Positions 38,701 through 44,269 of a DNA stretch of 64,000 nt are shown here, piece by piece. The position numbers and the translations under genes were made by a program. A model generated the notes under the pieces. It had not been told where the DNA came from, did not search any database, and saw only the letters and a list, made by a program, of their open reading frames with translations. The DNA comes from Desulfovibrio sp. (GTDB lineage Bacteria; Desulfobacterota; Desulfovibrionia; Desulfovibrionales; Desulfovibrionaceae): NCBI GenBank assembly GCA_030145055.1, contig JAQYWK010000006.1:99762-163761 (forward strand), in the 5' to 3' direction. The first letter of the stretch is position 1. Every line of letters starts with the position of its first letter.

Positions 38701-39183
38701 AACCTGACTAGACCCCTCACCTCTTTCTCCACCTTTTTCACTGATCTCCTGAATAAGTTGCCTCTGAGCTTCCAAGATCGCATCAGTGGGGTCCAACACA
38801 GGAAGAGCTTGCGCAGGAACCTCAGGTTCATTTAACCCTTTTGGTTCGTCGCCATTTCCTTCAGATCCTTCCTCATTATCAGACTTAACTTCCCACGCTG
38901 GAGCCTCTTCTTCTTTCTTTTCCATGTCAGGCATTTCAGACCGGTTGAATAGATCATCAGACCCTAGAGACTGACCATCGCTGAAATTCATATTAACGTT
39001 GCCATCAAGGCTCATAATATTACCGACAAACAGGAAGACATGTTCCTGTTGATTCTTGTCGACCAATACTAGGTCAGCGCCACGCAAGATGTATTGATAG
39101 TCATCGGGCGAACCTTTGACATCATACGCTGTGGACGGAGATATTCGCTGTTGATCCGCAGAACGAGAATTTGGATTAGCCAT
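29755..39183 (-). CDS. giant Ig-repeat surface adhesin, type I secretion substrate
   Basis: A 3142-residue protein. Residues 1-80 are a beta-rich N-terminal module like those of LapA/Bap-type adhesins. Residues about 80-210 are an acidic, Lys/Glu-rich disordered linker. Residues about 210-2900 hold roughly 24 Ig-like repeats of 100-110 residues, each ending in a version of D-x-A-G-N (SVDLAGNE, STDNAGNI, VEDKAGNF). The last 240 residues contain Ca-binding-type loops (DADNDG, DSDGDGTAD), a glycine-rich linker and a short tail. There are no GGxGxD RTX nonapeptides and no N-terminal signal peptide. No TAAG-type cleavage motif is seen. It is flanked by TolC and MotB/ABC/HlyD genes, so type I export and a role in attachment or biofilm are likely. 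Start ATG 39183 follows GGGGA. Confidence 0.92.
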   Translation of the reverse strand: MANPNSRSADQQRISPSTAYDVKGSPDDYQYILRGADLVLVDKNQQEHVFLFVGNIMSLDGNVNMNFSDGQSLGSDDLFNRSEMPDMEKKEEEAPAWEVKSDNEEGSEGNGDEPKGLNEPEVPAQALPVLDPTDAILEAQRQLIQEISEKGGERGEGSSQVTPKDSGDNGDGDDKGDEKEQKEEVKEEEVKKEEEKKEIDDDDDEIISDTLALAKPTINVTEDTDNGKLDDDGVTNNQDPDFEGTAVAGAKIEIFVDGVLKDTVLADADGNFSSDKVHGFNAGDYTITAVASNAAGETAASTPLNLVIDVTAPTLPTVTLEAGESGGELYTNDLTPRVHGMDGDPDGYVILSYIDAAGNEVPLSADINVGSDGSWEYTLTEAQALVSGGKYSFKATSVDLAGNEVGAFTYLHNVNIDTDPPTSTIALDAGSDSYDLHAGEFESPGIDPKSDNYTKEDTLNLTITTSADTKSVEIFKVVGTDLVSIGDAKFEGGKWVFEVSNSEIPADGTYKFMAQSTDNAGNIELQFSNTTLEVEIDRTPPAAPTIDLITADDTADSDALIGSSIDNHTNAKILHLEGTAVAGAPIDLYVTIDGVETRISEQFAEADGTWEYAYDATAYGTSGNEELVFKAVALDKAGNAAESLLTVVVDHDNPDIPTIGLADLQGVLDTSIPTDVATVRNATATLEGLITEDSTEVVLSLYQVELVEGEIVSRTKVANNIADNGGLGDITITDNGDGTFSWSYDYGALVDGNSYSFITTVEDKAGNFSERDSKIFTIDVDTSISPTTLTLDDSTDTTGGAAELAGTGVGDNYTGLDNNGDGTVEDTEKHLNLKVTGSTDATIVVYLVDASGADITLSDGSVVAQGTVVGEVTHDAVDGWLPVEFDASAYTGTTTPLEFVAVSTDTTGNTSYKEYSVTLDDENPYVDNIVDLDDAYDTGSGAEAHDNITAAKKIILTGTLKEGSEDVTVTIYDDGVHKGVANISFDEATGVGTWTYTIGDDSELSKYISSGEHSYTAVVEDNAGNQSTTSEALVVTIDRGISAPTFVLDSDSDSGRVDSDNITNETDLTFNGSSDVGDTVTVYMTDSSGVKTEVGHFVATAESWSYVVGLSNDRGTGTGIKDSVYSADASLLNADGDYTFHVDVEDTAGNSASSVATDIEVDRTTADLDAIDYDVDMADVSDSSYQDTDVDGTITTIGKEGVVTNSDTVTFTGAVSATSVEAYSKVNLYEADGTLVDSVVLGESSPGVAETSWSIDVASAGLSEGTHEYYVKYVDLAGNESVKSDAFEMEIDRTNPVDLAINMTSVSTVYDGKTFTSDTTPSFEIVGADSKPLEAGTVLHIKVDGDTVKTYTVTDADVAAGHYSFDPSEFAEPASSNGEEHSVTVIAVDMAGNTSAVATSTFTLDTKTGTIDHVQLVDADNSGTNEDSITSNLTPRIEGQGEAGSTIEVTLTTAGEADIVLSAVVDSDGKWVTTAPATELSDGKDYNVSVTATKGGIVSVPNDDYSFTIDESIVDVAFGMVETAENDTGYLSTDNITNNATPSFEWTAQEDLTATINIYSTDDAINPVGTYTVPAPTDAGGQVWAIPASLADGDYVIKAVFTDVADNQTTESTIPFTVDTVDPVLADVSLVETLDSGVNTDWLTNDENVDGGLGISGTVNEDVRLFVYVNGTLVTTADMIAAGHDYIEATAGAVGGWNFDLSGLTIGDGLNAIDAASQKSVNTVKVVAVDEAGNETEFTETLTVDSEVVPVGEILLHTDSDSGIKDDFTTNDTTPTLRGITEAGSLVELYYGGSKVGEQVATAGEWAITVPDTILVADGDYAFKAVITDTAGNVAETAERIITLDSDPVAPTVTMSVDSKGDFFGTDSDFVTNDTTPEFTITTEVDTKLEIFQDDVLVGTVERGDNTGSFVYDQSALTEGTYTYKFVSTDSVGNTTETTQTVVIDPAYIADELSITLDPEYDSGLNTDGLTRFDSPKLNITAEDGSKIHLYVSEKFDSEAEAIAATLSGSPVEKSLSDGETTWEHTPSALGADGFYKITVVSEDEAGNQQTKFTIINLDKTPPEVPTFVVTNDDGTAVADPSSYTDLTPRFAGTADKDSSITTTVEVKNSLGEVELSFEADVQPDGTWSYQMSADTGDWLEGGDYTVAITSKDAADNKSDATSAFTIVQDDSVAPTIKLLSTDDTGSLNDDGVTSLNESLQGTDSLTLIGTSKAFSTVDIYEETSTDVWTKVSSVEAAENGTWSYDLVGVTDDGTHKYRAESSYIAAESAVLTVIVDSLTAVPGLDLIEDTSVADSWIPGGDDWQTDGENKTDEDWVTSRPTVTGLVEAGSTTIITATDADGVVTVFDSIMQSSNGDGTDSYTGDLSELGNGTYTIVVSTTDIAGNQSSTAEKTLVVDLGIEAPTIDMATDDDSALKLSGDEILMKDGTDAGPATLSDLVGAGYSLTDDGDAQNADNHTYVNDIPLSGTAEAGSKIRITVTRNDLFYDSTRLITVDSTGEWTQSFNDLTDANYTFTVTSIDLAGNESVADTLNLTVDAVATRAAQVDLYDDGDTLTGDSTPVLALYGDNDSTYLLYLKDNDTGNYSLVDSGTFNGSSNALYTVPDGSELSEGEHTYKLVTADQAGNVQVATDYVVTVDLTPPETGAITAQNEDTTVVSISVDGATGENMLYTDNNDSTLTVTVKEGTSYVILTASDGEGYTARAEVVGGVATFDLTGDTVLVDGSYPYNIEFFDAVDNHDAANDLAFNLVVDIVDPVTEIEMDPASDLGFNKEEVGKILTSGETLVFKGLLTELGLGQDSGDFTTDISYVVTVTNDVGDTWTLESDYSDSSNANMSMDVNADGTYELTIGTVGNDLANGNYTATVAATDLAENVHSSSLEFTVENNDLATPDLEMTLRDGDEIKLYQEDYLDTDAAANSNDYADYKTEMDFSGKNAAGEDVSLNKVDDLSSSGKIREYFDADELADFDYVGIKVVDEAGNESDTQYIDLDETDLNFAIAADVDADNDGVAEVSVDEVQFTITGDNGVFITGNAAVNIDSDGDGTADSWSMDFADDLGAGNYTLQIKGIDSDAGAITTVGGDSTYDFSILADEMTSSDQVFSAEHEDLSTAGGGGAGGGGGASTDNVVIEAEVHVDHIEGSLA

Positions 39184-39224
39184 GATTAGTTCCCCTTACA
39201 GTTAAACGCAGGGTTTTTTCGAAA

Positions 39225-40745
39225 TTATTCTTCAATCTTTAAACCTAAAATCGAGGCGAGACGGCCCTCTTCTAAAATAATATTCAACGTAGATCTGATT
39301 CTGGCAAAACGTGCGTTTACTTCTCTTACAGCCGCACTAGTCTGCCCTTCTCTTGCGGTAATCAAGTCTAGCAAAGTACGAATACCAAGATCGAATTCAC
39401 TCAAATATAATCCCATTAAATAAACACTACCGTCATAAGCTTCTTTTGCAAGCTCAAACTCTTTTACAGATGAATTATATGCATTAAAGGCATCAGATAA
39501 AATATTCTTTACTTCCAGTTCCGTAGCTTGCTTGGTAGCAACCATGCGTCTAAGTACTGCTTGTTCTTTTTTAACTCTTTCATCAGTAGCAAATCCGTTG
39601 AATAAATTCCAATCCAAAGTAACCTGCGCATCAAGAGTGGCTTTATACCCATCAATTTCCTGCATTTCATTCTTTGCCCGTAAACGATACCCAATAGACG
39701 GCAAATATTCAGAATCTTTTACAGAAACGACCTTCTCCTGAGACTCAATGTCAGCCGAAAAAGCACGTAAGCTAACATTGTTTTCCAAAGCACTGGCATA
39801 AGATTCATCCAATGATTGTGTAATATCAATCTTAAGCAAACCGACATTGGTCGCAACCTGATTAACTTTTTGCCTGATAATATTTTCAAGAAGGAGTTTA
39901 GCGGTTTTTAACTGCTGGTTCTGAACAGTCAGTTGTGACTGAGTTGCACGCAACGAAACTTCAACCTTTGCAGCATCTGCCTTGGATGAAATACCGGCAT
40001 TATATCTTTCCCAGAAAGTATCCAATAATTGGTTATAGAACTCTAAGGCGTCATTTTGAACACTCAACAGCTCTTGCGCTTGAAGAATTGTAAAATAGGA
40101 ATTCACTGCAAGGGCCGCGATATCTTCATTTGTTCTGGCGAGGCGCAGCTTGGCGCTATCAGCTTTCAATTTTGCGCTGGCCACTCCGCTTTGAAGGCCA
40201 CCGAAATCAAAAATAGTCTGAGTAACAGAAACCGAACCTTCACCATAATTAGTAGTTTCGGTATCTAGATTATGAGAAGGCCCAACTTGAGCGTTTAAAT
40301 CAATACGGGGCAAATAAACGCTTTTGGCGATTCCATAATCAGCCTCACTCTCCATTTTGGATGACCGGGAACTTTCAACTAATGGATGATTCGAAATAGC
40401 AAGCTGACAAGCTTCCAACAGTGTCAGCGGAGGCTCGCTCGACTCAATTGTAGCATTCGCTTGTGACCCAACCTTACGAGCTGAAAAGTCATCGATAGCT
40501 TTAGGAGTCGACTCAAATGAATCTATACTCTCCGCCGCCATGTAGCCTTCCTGCTTAAAATCTATATCAGAAAGATTCTCGGGAGCTGGCGACTGAACAG
40601 AGTCAGCTTTAAGAGCTGCTGTTGTAATAATAGGTTCTTCACGTTTTTGGATTGAATATTCAGCGTAAGAAACTGAGTTCAAGCACAAAAGAGTTGAAAC
40701 ATAAATGAACGAAACAAATAAAATCTTAAAAACCGATTGAAACAT
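39225..40745 (-). CDS. TolC-family outer-membrane channel of type I secretion
   Basis: A 506-residue protein with a signal peptide (MFQSVFKILFVSFIYVSTLL, ending SVSYA). A variable region follows, then two outer-membrane efflux protein repeats (about 115-300 and 310-500) rich in long helices. It provides the outer-membrane exit for the adhesin and corresponds to LapE. I start at ATG 40745, directly before the signal peptide. A longer frame from a TTG at 40793 has no ribosome site and would bury the signal peptide. It lies between the MotA-like gene and the adhesin gene. Confidence 0.9.
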   Translation of the reverse strand: MFQSVFKILFVSFIYVSTLLCLNSVSYAEYSIQKREEPIITTAALKADSVQSPAPENLSDIDFKQEGYMAAESIDSFESTPKAIDDFSARKVGSQANATIESSEPPLTLLEACQLAISNHPLVESSRSSKMESEADYGIAKSVYLPRIDLNAQVGPSHNLDTETTNYGEGSVSVTQTIFDFGGLQSGVASAKLKADSAKLRLARTNEDIAALAVNSYFTILQAQELLSVQNDALEFYNQLLDTFWERYNAGISSKADAAKVEVSLRATQSQLTVQNQQLKTAKLLLENIIRQKVNQVATNVGLLKIDITQSLDESYASALENNVSLRAFSADIESQEKVVSVKDSEYLPSIGYRLRAKNEMQEIDGYKATLDAQVTLDWNLFNGFATDERVKKEQAVLRRMVATKQATELEVKNILSDAFNAYNSSVKEFELAKEAYDGSVYLMGLYLSEFDLGIRTLLDLITAREGQTSAAVREVNARFARIRSTLNIILEEGRLASILGLKIEE

Positions 40746-40801
40746 ATTACACCAGAATATTATAATTTTGCTGTGCAGGTTAGCAGCAGCCAAAAATGTG
40801 T

Positions 40802-41866
40802 TTAACTATCACCCTTAATAGCTTCGATACTGCGCTCTATAGCTACAGAAATCTGCCTAGACTCTTTGATAAGCCTACCCGTCAATTCATTGCCCAAACC
40901 AATCTCTTTCGTAGTTTCAATTGATTGATTTTGTACAGTATTAATTGATTCAGCAGACCGCTGCTGCAAGATTGTCAATTTAAGTAAAAATTTATTCGTA
41001 TTCTCTAAAACAGTCAAAACATCTTCGTTATTTTTAGCGAGCTGCGTAGAAATAGCTTCAAGTTGAGCAGAAACACCAGCATCCATAGGAAATGAACCTG
41101 CTCCTCCAGTTGAAGACTTTGATGAAAACTCAGTTTTTTCATTCAACCAAGTTTGCAATCTTTCTTTCAACTCATCATGCATACGGCTAAGTAATACAGA
41201 TAGAATTCCAATTACAGCACTACCGGAAAGTCCAAAAAGTGAAGTTGAAAAAGCTGTACCCATACCAGACATCGGATTCTTAAGCTCTACAATGAGCTGA
41301 ATCATCATCTGTAAAATAGAAGTATCACTTGCGTCACTCAGCCCTCCGGCAAGAGTGCTCAAAATTTCACCCATAGATTGAAGAGTAATTGTCAATCCAA
41401 GGAAAGTCCCCATTAGCCCTAAAAGGACCAGAAATCCCCCCATAAAAGAAATCAACAAAGCTCTTGGAGAAATATTTTGCTCAAACCCTTCAACTATAGA
41501 GCGACTGTCAGTCGAAGAATTTAAAACAAGCAGCCCCCGTTCTTGTATGGAGCAACTAATTGCCCCCATAACTGTCCCAAAAATTGTTTTTCTAATATCT
41601 TTAATATCAAAATTACTAACATCTGGATCATCACACCAATCAGTAAACTCAGAAAAGATCCTGATATCGCGACAAATCAGCAAAATATATCTAAAAGCTG
41701 CAAAAACACTTGATGCAAAAACAACCAAGATAATGGAATTGATAACGACAGCTGTATCAAAAAGAGCTTTCAAAAAAGTAAAACTCAGAATTGTGCCGAC
41801 AAACAATACCATCATCAACGTAATCGCAAAGTATAGATATAACTTGTATTTATTATTTTTAACCAT
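40802..41866 (-). CDS. MotA/TolQ/ExbB-like ion-channel protein
   Basis: A 354-residue membrane protein. Two helices lie near the N-terminus (about 12-60). A large cytoplasmic section is followed by the diagnostic channel helices FMGGFLVLLGLMGTFLGLT (about 145-170) and TSLFGLSGSAVIGILSVLL (about 210-235), as in MotA/TolQ/ExbB. The C-terminal 110 residues are a coiled coil (ISTQLAKNNEDVLTVLEN). It is the first gene of the operon. Start ATG 41866 has AGGG ten bases upstream; a TTG three codons earlier is also in frame. It probably pairs with the MotB-like protein at 28833, giving an ion-driven module on either side of the TolC and adhesin genes. Confidence 0.85.
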   Translation of the reverse strand: MVKNNKYKLYLYFAITLMMVLFVGTILSFTFLKALFDTAVVINSIILVVFASSVFAAFRYILLICRDIRIFSEFTDWCDDPDVSNFDIKDIRKTIFGTVMGAISCSIQERGLLVLNSSTDSRSIVEGFEQNISPRALLISFMGGFLVLLGLMGTFLGLTITLQSMGEILSTLAGGLSDASDTSILQMMIQLIVELKNPMSGMGTAFSTSLFGLSGSAVIGILSVLLSRMHDELKERLQTWLNEKTEFSSKSSTGGAGSFPMDAGVSAQLEAISTQLAKNNEDVLTVLENTNKFLLKLTILQQRSAESINTVQNQSIETTKEIGLGNELTGRLIKESRQISVAIERSIEAIKGDS

Positions 41867-42344
41867 TAATTTCAAACCCTTTGAATATTATTTTTAGCTG
41901 AAGAGGTCACTATTAATTATAATTAATACGACACCACTTATAAAATCACCCGATGTCGTTACTTAGTATACAATAAAACAGCACCTATACTCTCAATTAA
42001 GTTACGATTATAATACATTACGCTCTCATACGAGTAATAACGCAATATAGTTCCGTAACCCGCTTGGTAAAGCAAGGATGTTATTTTTTTAATGATACTT
42101 TTGAGTAAAACAAGATCCTCACACAGGCGTCCCCTTTCTGCCTCTATGAAGTCTAAAGAAAATCGTAACTTTCACGATTCAATTTATAATGAGAATATAT
42201 GCTTCAACACATACCGTACGTCAAGGGTTTATGCGAACAAATGGATTATAAATACTCACTACCAGTAAACTATCATTAAAAACACAGATTTTCCGATCAG
42301 TGCCTATACTTAGGGATTCTTTGATCAATATGCGTAACTGATCA
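41867..42344. other. 478-base intergenic region before the secretion operon
   Basis: An AT-rich, non-coding leader between the alpha/beta hydrolase and the first gene of the adhesin operon. The minus strand has two -10-like boxes, TATAAT (42007-42012) and TATACT (41965-41970), neither with a good -35. A weak hairpin, CCGCTTG/CAAGG, sits near 42060. The length suggests regulatory input, but no known riboswitch or operator could be identified. Confidence 0.4.
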
Positions 42345-43790
42345 TCACCGAATAAATTCTAGGATACGTTCTTCCAAATATGGGTAGAAAGGATTTGACC
42401 GCAAACGTAGCATGTCGTCCGAAGATATCCGCATTACTCCTGACTCTCCGCGCATCTCGAGGCGTCCTAAGTGTATGGAGGGGCTATTCGGATCACCAAG
42501 CCTCCCATAGACAGGATCAGTTTCAGGGAACGGCAATGAAATATGAGACAGGGAATGAATACCAAAAGGCCATGACATAGATATATCAGTCGTTTCACTT
42601 ATTCTGCCATCCGGGTATTTTCTAAAAAGACTGACATCCTCACCACTGGAACGCCTATTAGTAATGATACTTAAGGCAAAAGGCAGTTGCTCATCTCTAA
42701 GTACGTCTAAATATTCAATCAACGGGCTATTTAAAAGCTGACTGCCCTCTGCGTCTCTATTTATATCAAATAAAACTAGATCATGATCGTTTTTAGGCAA
42801 ATGCAGGAACAGCTCGTGCACAAGATCGCGAGTAGAAACCGTTGTATCTACAATAGATTGAAATGCTAATACTGGCGGGAAATCTTTAAAAGTTCCATCA
42901 GCCTTCCGCGCACTTCTTTTTTCCAGCAGGACCATCGTCAACGCATGTGTTTGCGCTCCGGCATTCACAGCAAATGAAGAATACTTATATGGATCATATT
43001 CAGGCTTAACAGAACTCCACGCAAGTTTCTCAAGCCCCATTAATTCACCAAGCGCCGCCTGCCATTTTGCCATTACAGCAAAAGGAGTCACGCCCATTGC
43101 TGGTGATATTAGGACCAGCCCTGAAAGATTAGGCAGTACAGGTTCATTCAAGGTGTCGAAAGCATAGTTTATGCCCAGTGCTCCGCCATTAGAATACCCA
43201 ATAATATACAGAGGCTTTCCCTTAGCCACGCTCTGCAAATATTGCATGCCTATATTAACTGCCGCCGCCATATCTTGCCACGTTATGGAGAGTAGTCCTG
43301 ACGGAGCCACCCCATGACCGGGAAGACGGAGTCCCACAACATATGCACCCTTTTCGTTGAGCGCTTCACCAATATTTCTCAAACTATATGGTGAATCTGA
43401 CATGCCATGCAGTAGCAGTACGCCACACTTCGGATCAGCATTTTTTAACTCAAACGAACGGTTCCAATTGGGTGAAATAAGGTTCGGATCTGACATACTG
43501 CCGGATCTGAATCGACTAATGGACTGCTTCTCACTTGGCGAAATATGTTTAGTTATTTTATCGTCTAATTCACGAAACAGCTCATTTTCTAATGCAATAT
43601 ACTGCTCAAAACTTGTTACACCTGAGTCCGTGGAGAAAATAGAATCAAATTTAACCTTATGCCAGACATCAAGATCCGGCTGATTATTGAGATAGAATAT
43701 ACCTCCAGCAACAACTATTATGAATGCGCTAGCTAAGAAATATAGTCCAAACTTGCAAGATTTAATTAGATATTTCCATACGAAAGACAT
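42345..43790 (-). CDS. membrane-anchored alpha/beta hydrolase
   Basis: A 481-residue protein with one N-terminal membrane helix (about 12-32) and a periplasmic or extracytoplasmic alpha/beta-hydrolase fold. The oxyanion-hole motif is LLLHGMSDSPYS, followed by GLRLPGHG. The nucleophile Ser is in GYSNGG, with a candidate Asp near FQSIVDTTVS and His in GIHSLSHISLPF. It belongs to the serine-aminopeptidase/monoacylglycerol-lipase group; the substrate is unknown. It starts at ATG 43790 after AAGGA and stands alone. Confidence 0.85.
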   Translation of the reverse strand: MSFVWKYLIKSCKFGLYFLASAFIIVVAGGIFYLNNQPDLDVWHKVKFDSIFSTDSGVTSFEQYIALENELFRELDDKITKHISPSEKQSISRFRSGSMSDPNLISPNWNRSFELKNADPKCGVLLLHGMSDSPYSLRNIGEALNEKGAYVVGLRLPGHGVAPSGLLSITWQDMAAAVNIGMQYLQSVAKGKPLYIIGYSNGGALGINYAFDTLNEPVLPNLSGLVLISPAMGVTPFAVMAKWQAALGELMGLEKLAWSSVKPEYDPYKYSSFAVNAGAQTHALTMVLLEKRSARKADGTFKDFPPVLAFQSIVDTTVSTRDLVHELFLHLPKNDHDLVLFDINRDAEGSQLLNSPLIEYLDVLRDEQLPFALSIITNRRSSGEDVSLFRKYPDGRISETTDISMSWPFGIHSLSHISLPFPETDPVYGRLGDPNSPSIHLGRLEMRGESGVMRISSDDMLRLRSNPFYPYLEERILEFIR

Positions 43791-43902
43791 GTGGGAATCC
43801 TTTTGGACAGCAAAGAATTAATTAGCCAGACTTCGCGTTACACCAGCTCAGTACTTAACTTGAAAATAAAAGAGCGTCCACTTTTCTAGAATTTTAAATC
43901 AA

Positions 43903-43931
43903 TTGACGGCTTTCTATCGACCTCTTATTAA
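43903..43931 (+). promoter_or_regulatory. promoter before the small membrane protein gene
   Basis: TTGACG (43903-43908), a 17-base spacer and TATTAA (43926-43931). This puts the start about 55 bases before the ATG at 43993, and it could also serve the downstream formate dehydrogenase/hydrogenase genes. Confidence 0.5.
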
Positions 43932-43992
43932 CAAGAACAACTTTAGAAAAAAACACGCTAATAATATAGAATGCGAACCAAAAGGAAGTACC

Positions 43993-44175
43993 ATGCCAGA
44001 ATCCAAGCCAGAACCTAACAAGCCACAAATTGATAAAAATACTGTTTTCTGGACAATCATTGTCCCGACACTTCTTGCTATTGCTCTGTATACTTACAAT
44101 CGCATGAATGAAGATACCAATATGTTTGCCCAGTTGCTTAACGCTACTGAAATCAGCACCAACTCTACCCAATAA
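43993..44175 (+). CDS. 60-residue single-helix membrane protein
   Basis: Start ATG 43993 has AGGAAG seven bases upstream. The N-terminal 20 residues are Pro/Lys/Glu-rich and cytoplasmic-looking (PESKPEPNKPQIDKN). One membrane helix follows (FWTIIVPTLLAIALYTY), then a short polar tail. I do not recognise a family. It lies 95 bases upstream of fdhF on the same strand and may be co-transcribed with the formate dehydrogenase/hydrogenase genes, possibly as a membrane tether; this is inference. The overlapping minus-strand frame lacks a ribosome site and is rejected. Confidence 0.7.
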   Translation: MPESKPEPNKPQIDKNTVFWTIIVPTLLAIALYTYNRMNEDTNMFAQLLNATEISTNSTQ

Positions 44176-44269
44176 AAACATCTTGCCACTCCCAAATCTC
44201 CCAACTATGGTCTGCCCTGTTTAATTACATCATACAAGATAGCCCAGCGCACACGGCAGATACATAATT

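Noticed and set aside
39225..40793. A longer TolC-like protein from the TTG at 40793
   Set aside because: No ribosome site precedes it and it would place 16 residues before a normal signal peptide.
42040..42120. A c-di-GMP (GEMM) riboswitch before the adhesin operon
   Set aside because: A short GCGGGTTACGG stretch on the minus strand recalls part of the motif, but the remaining conserved blocks are missing.
43894..44181. A minus-strand 95-residue frame over the small membrane protein gene
   Set aside because: It has no ribosome site; the plus-strand frame has both a promoter-like pair and AGGAAG.
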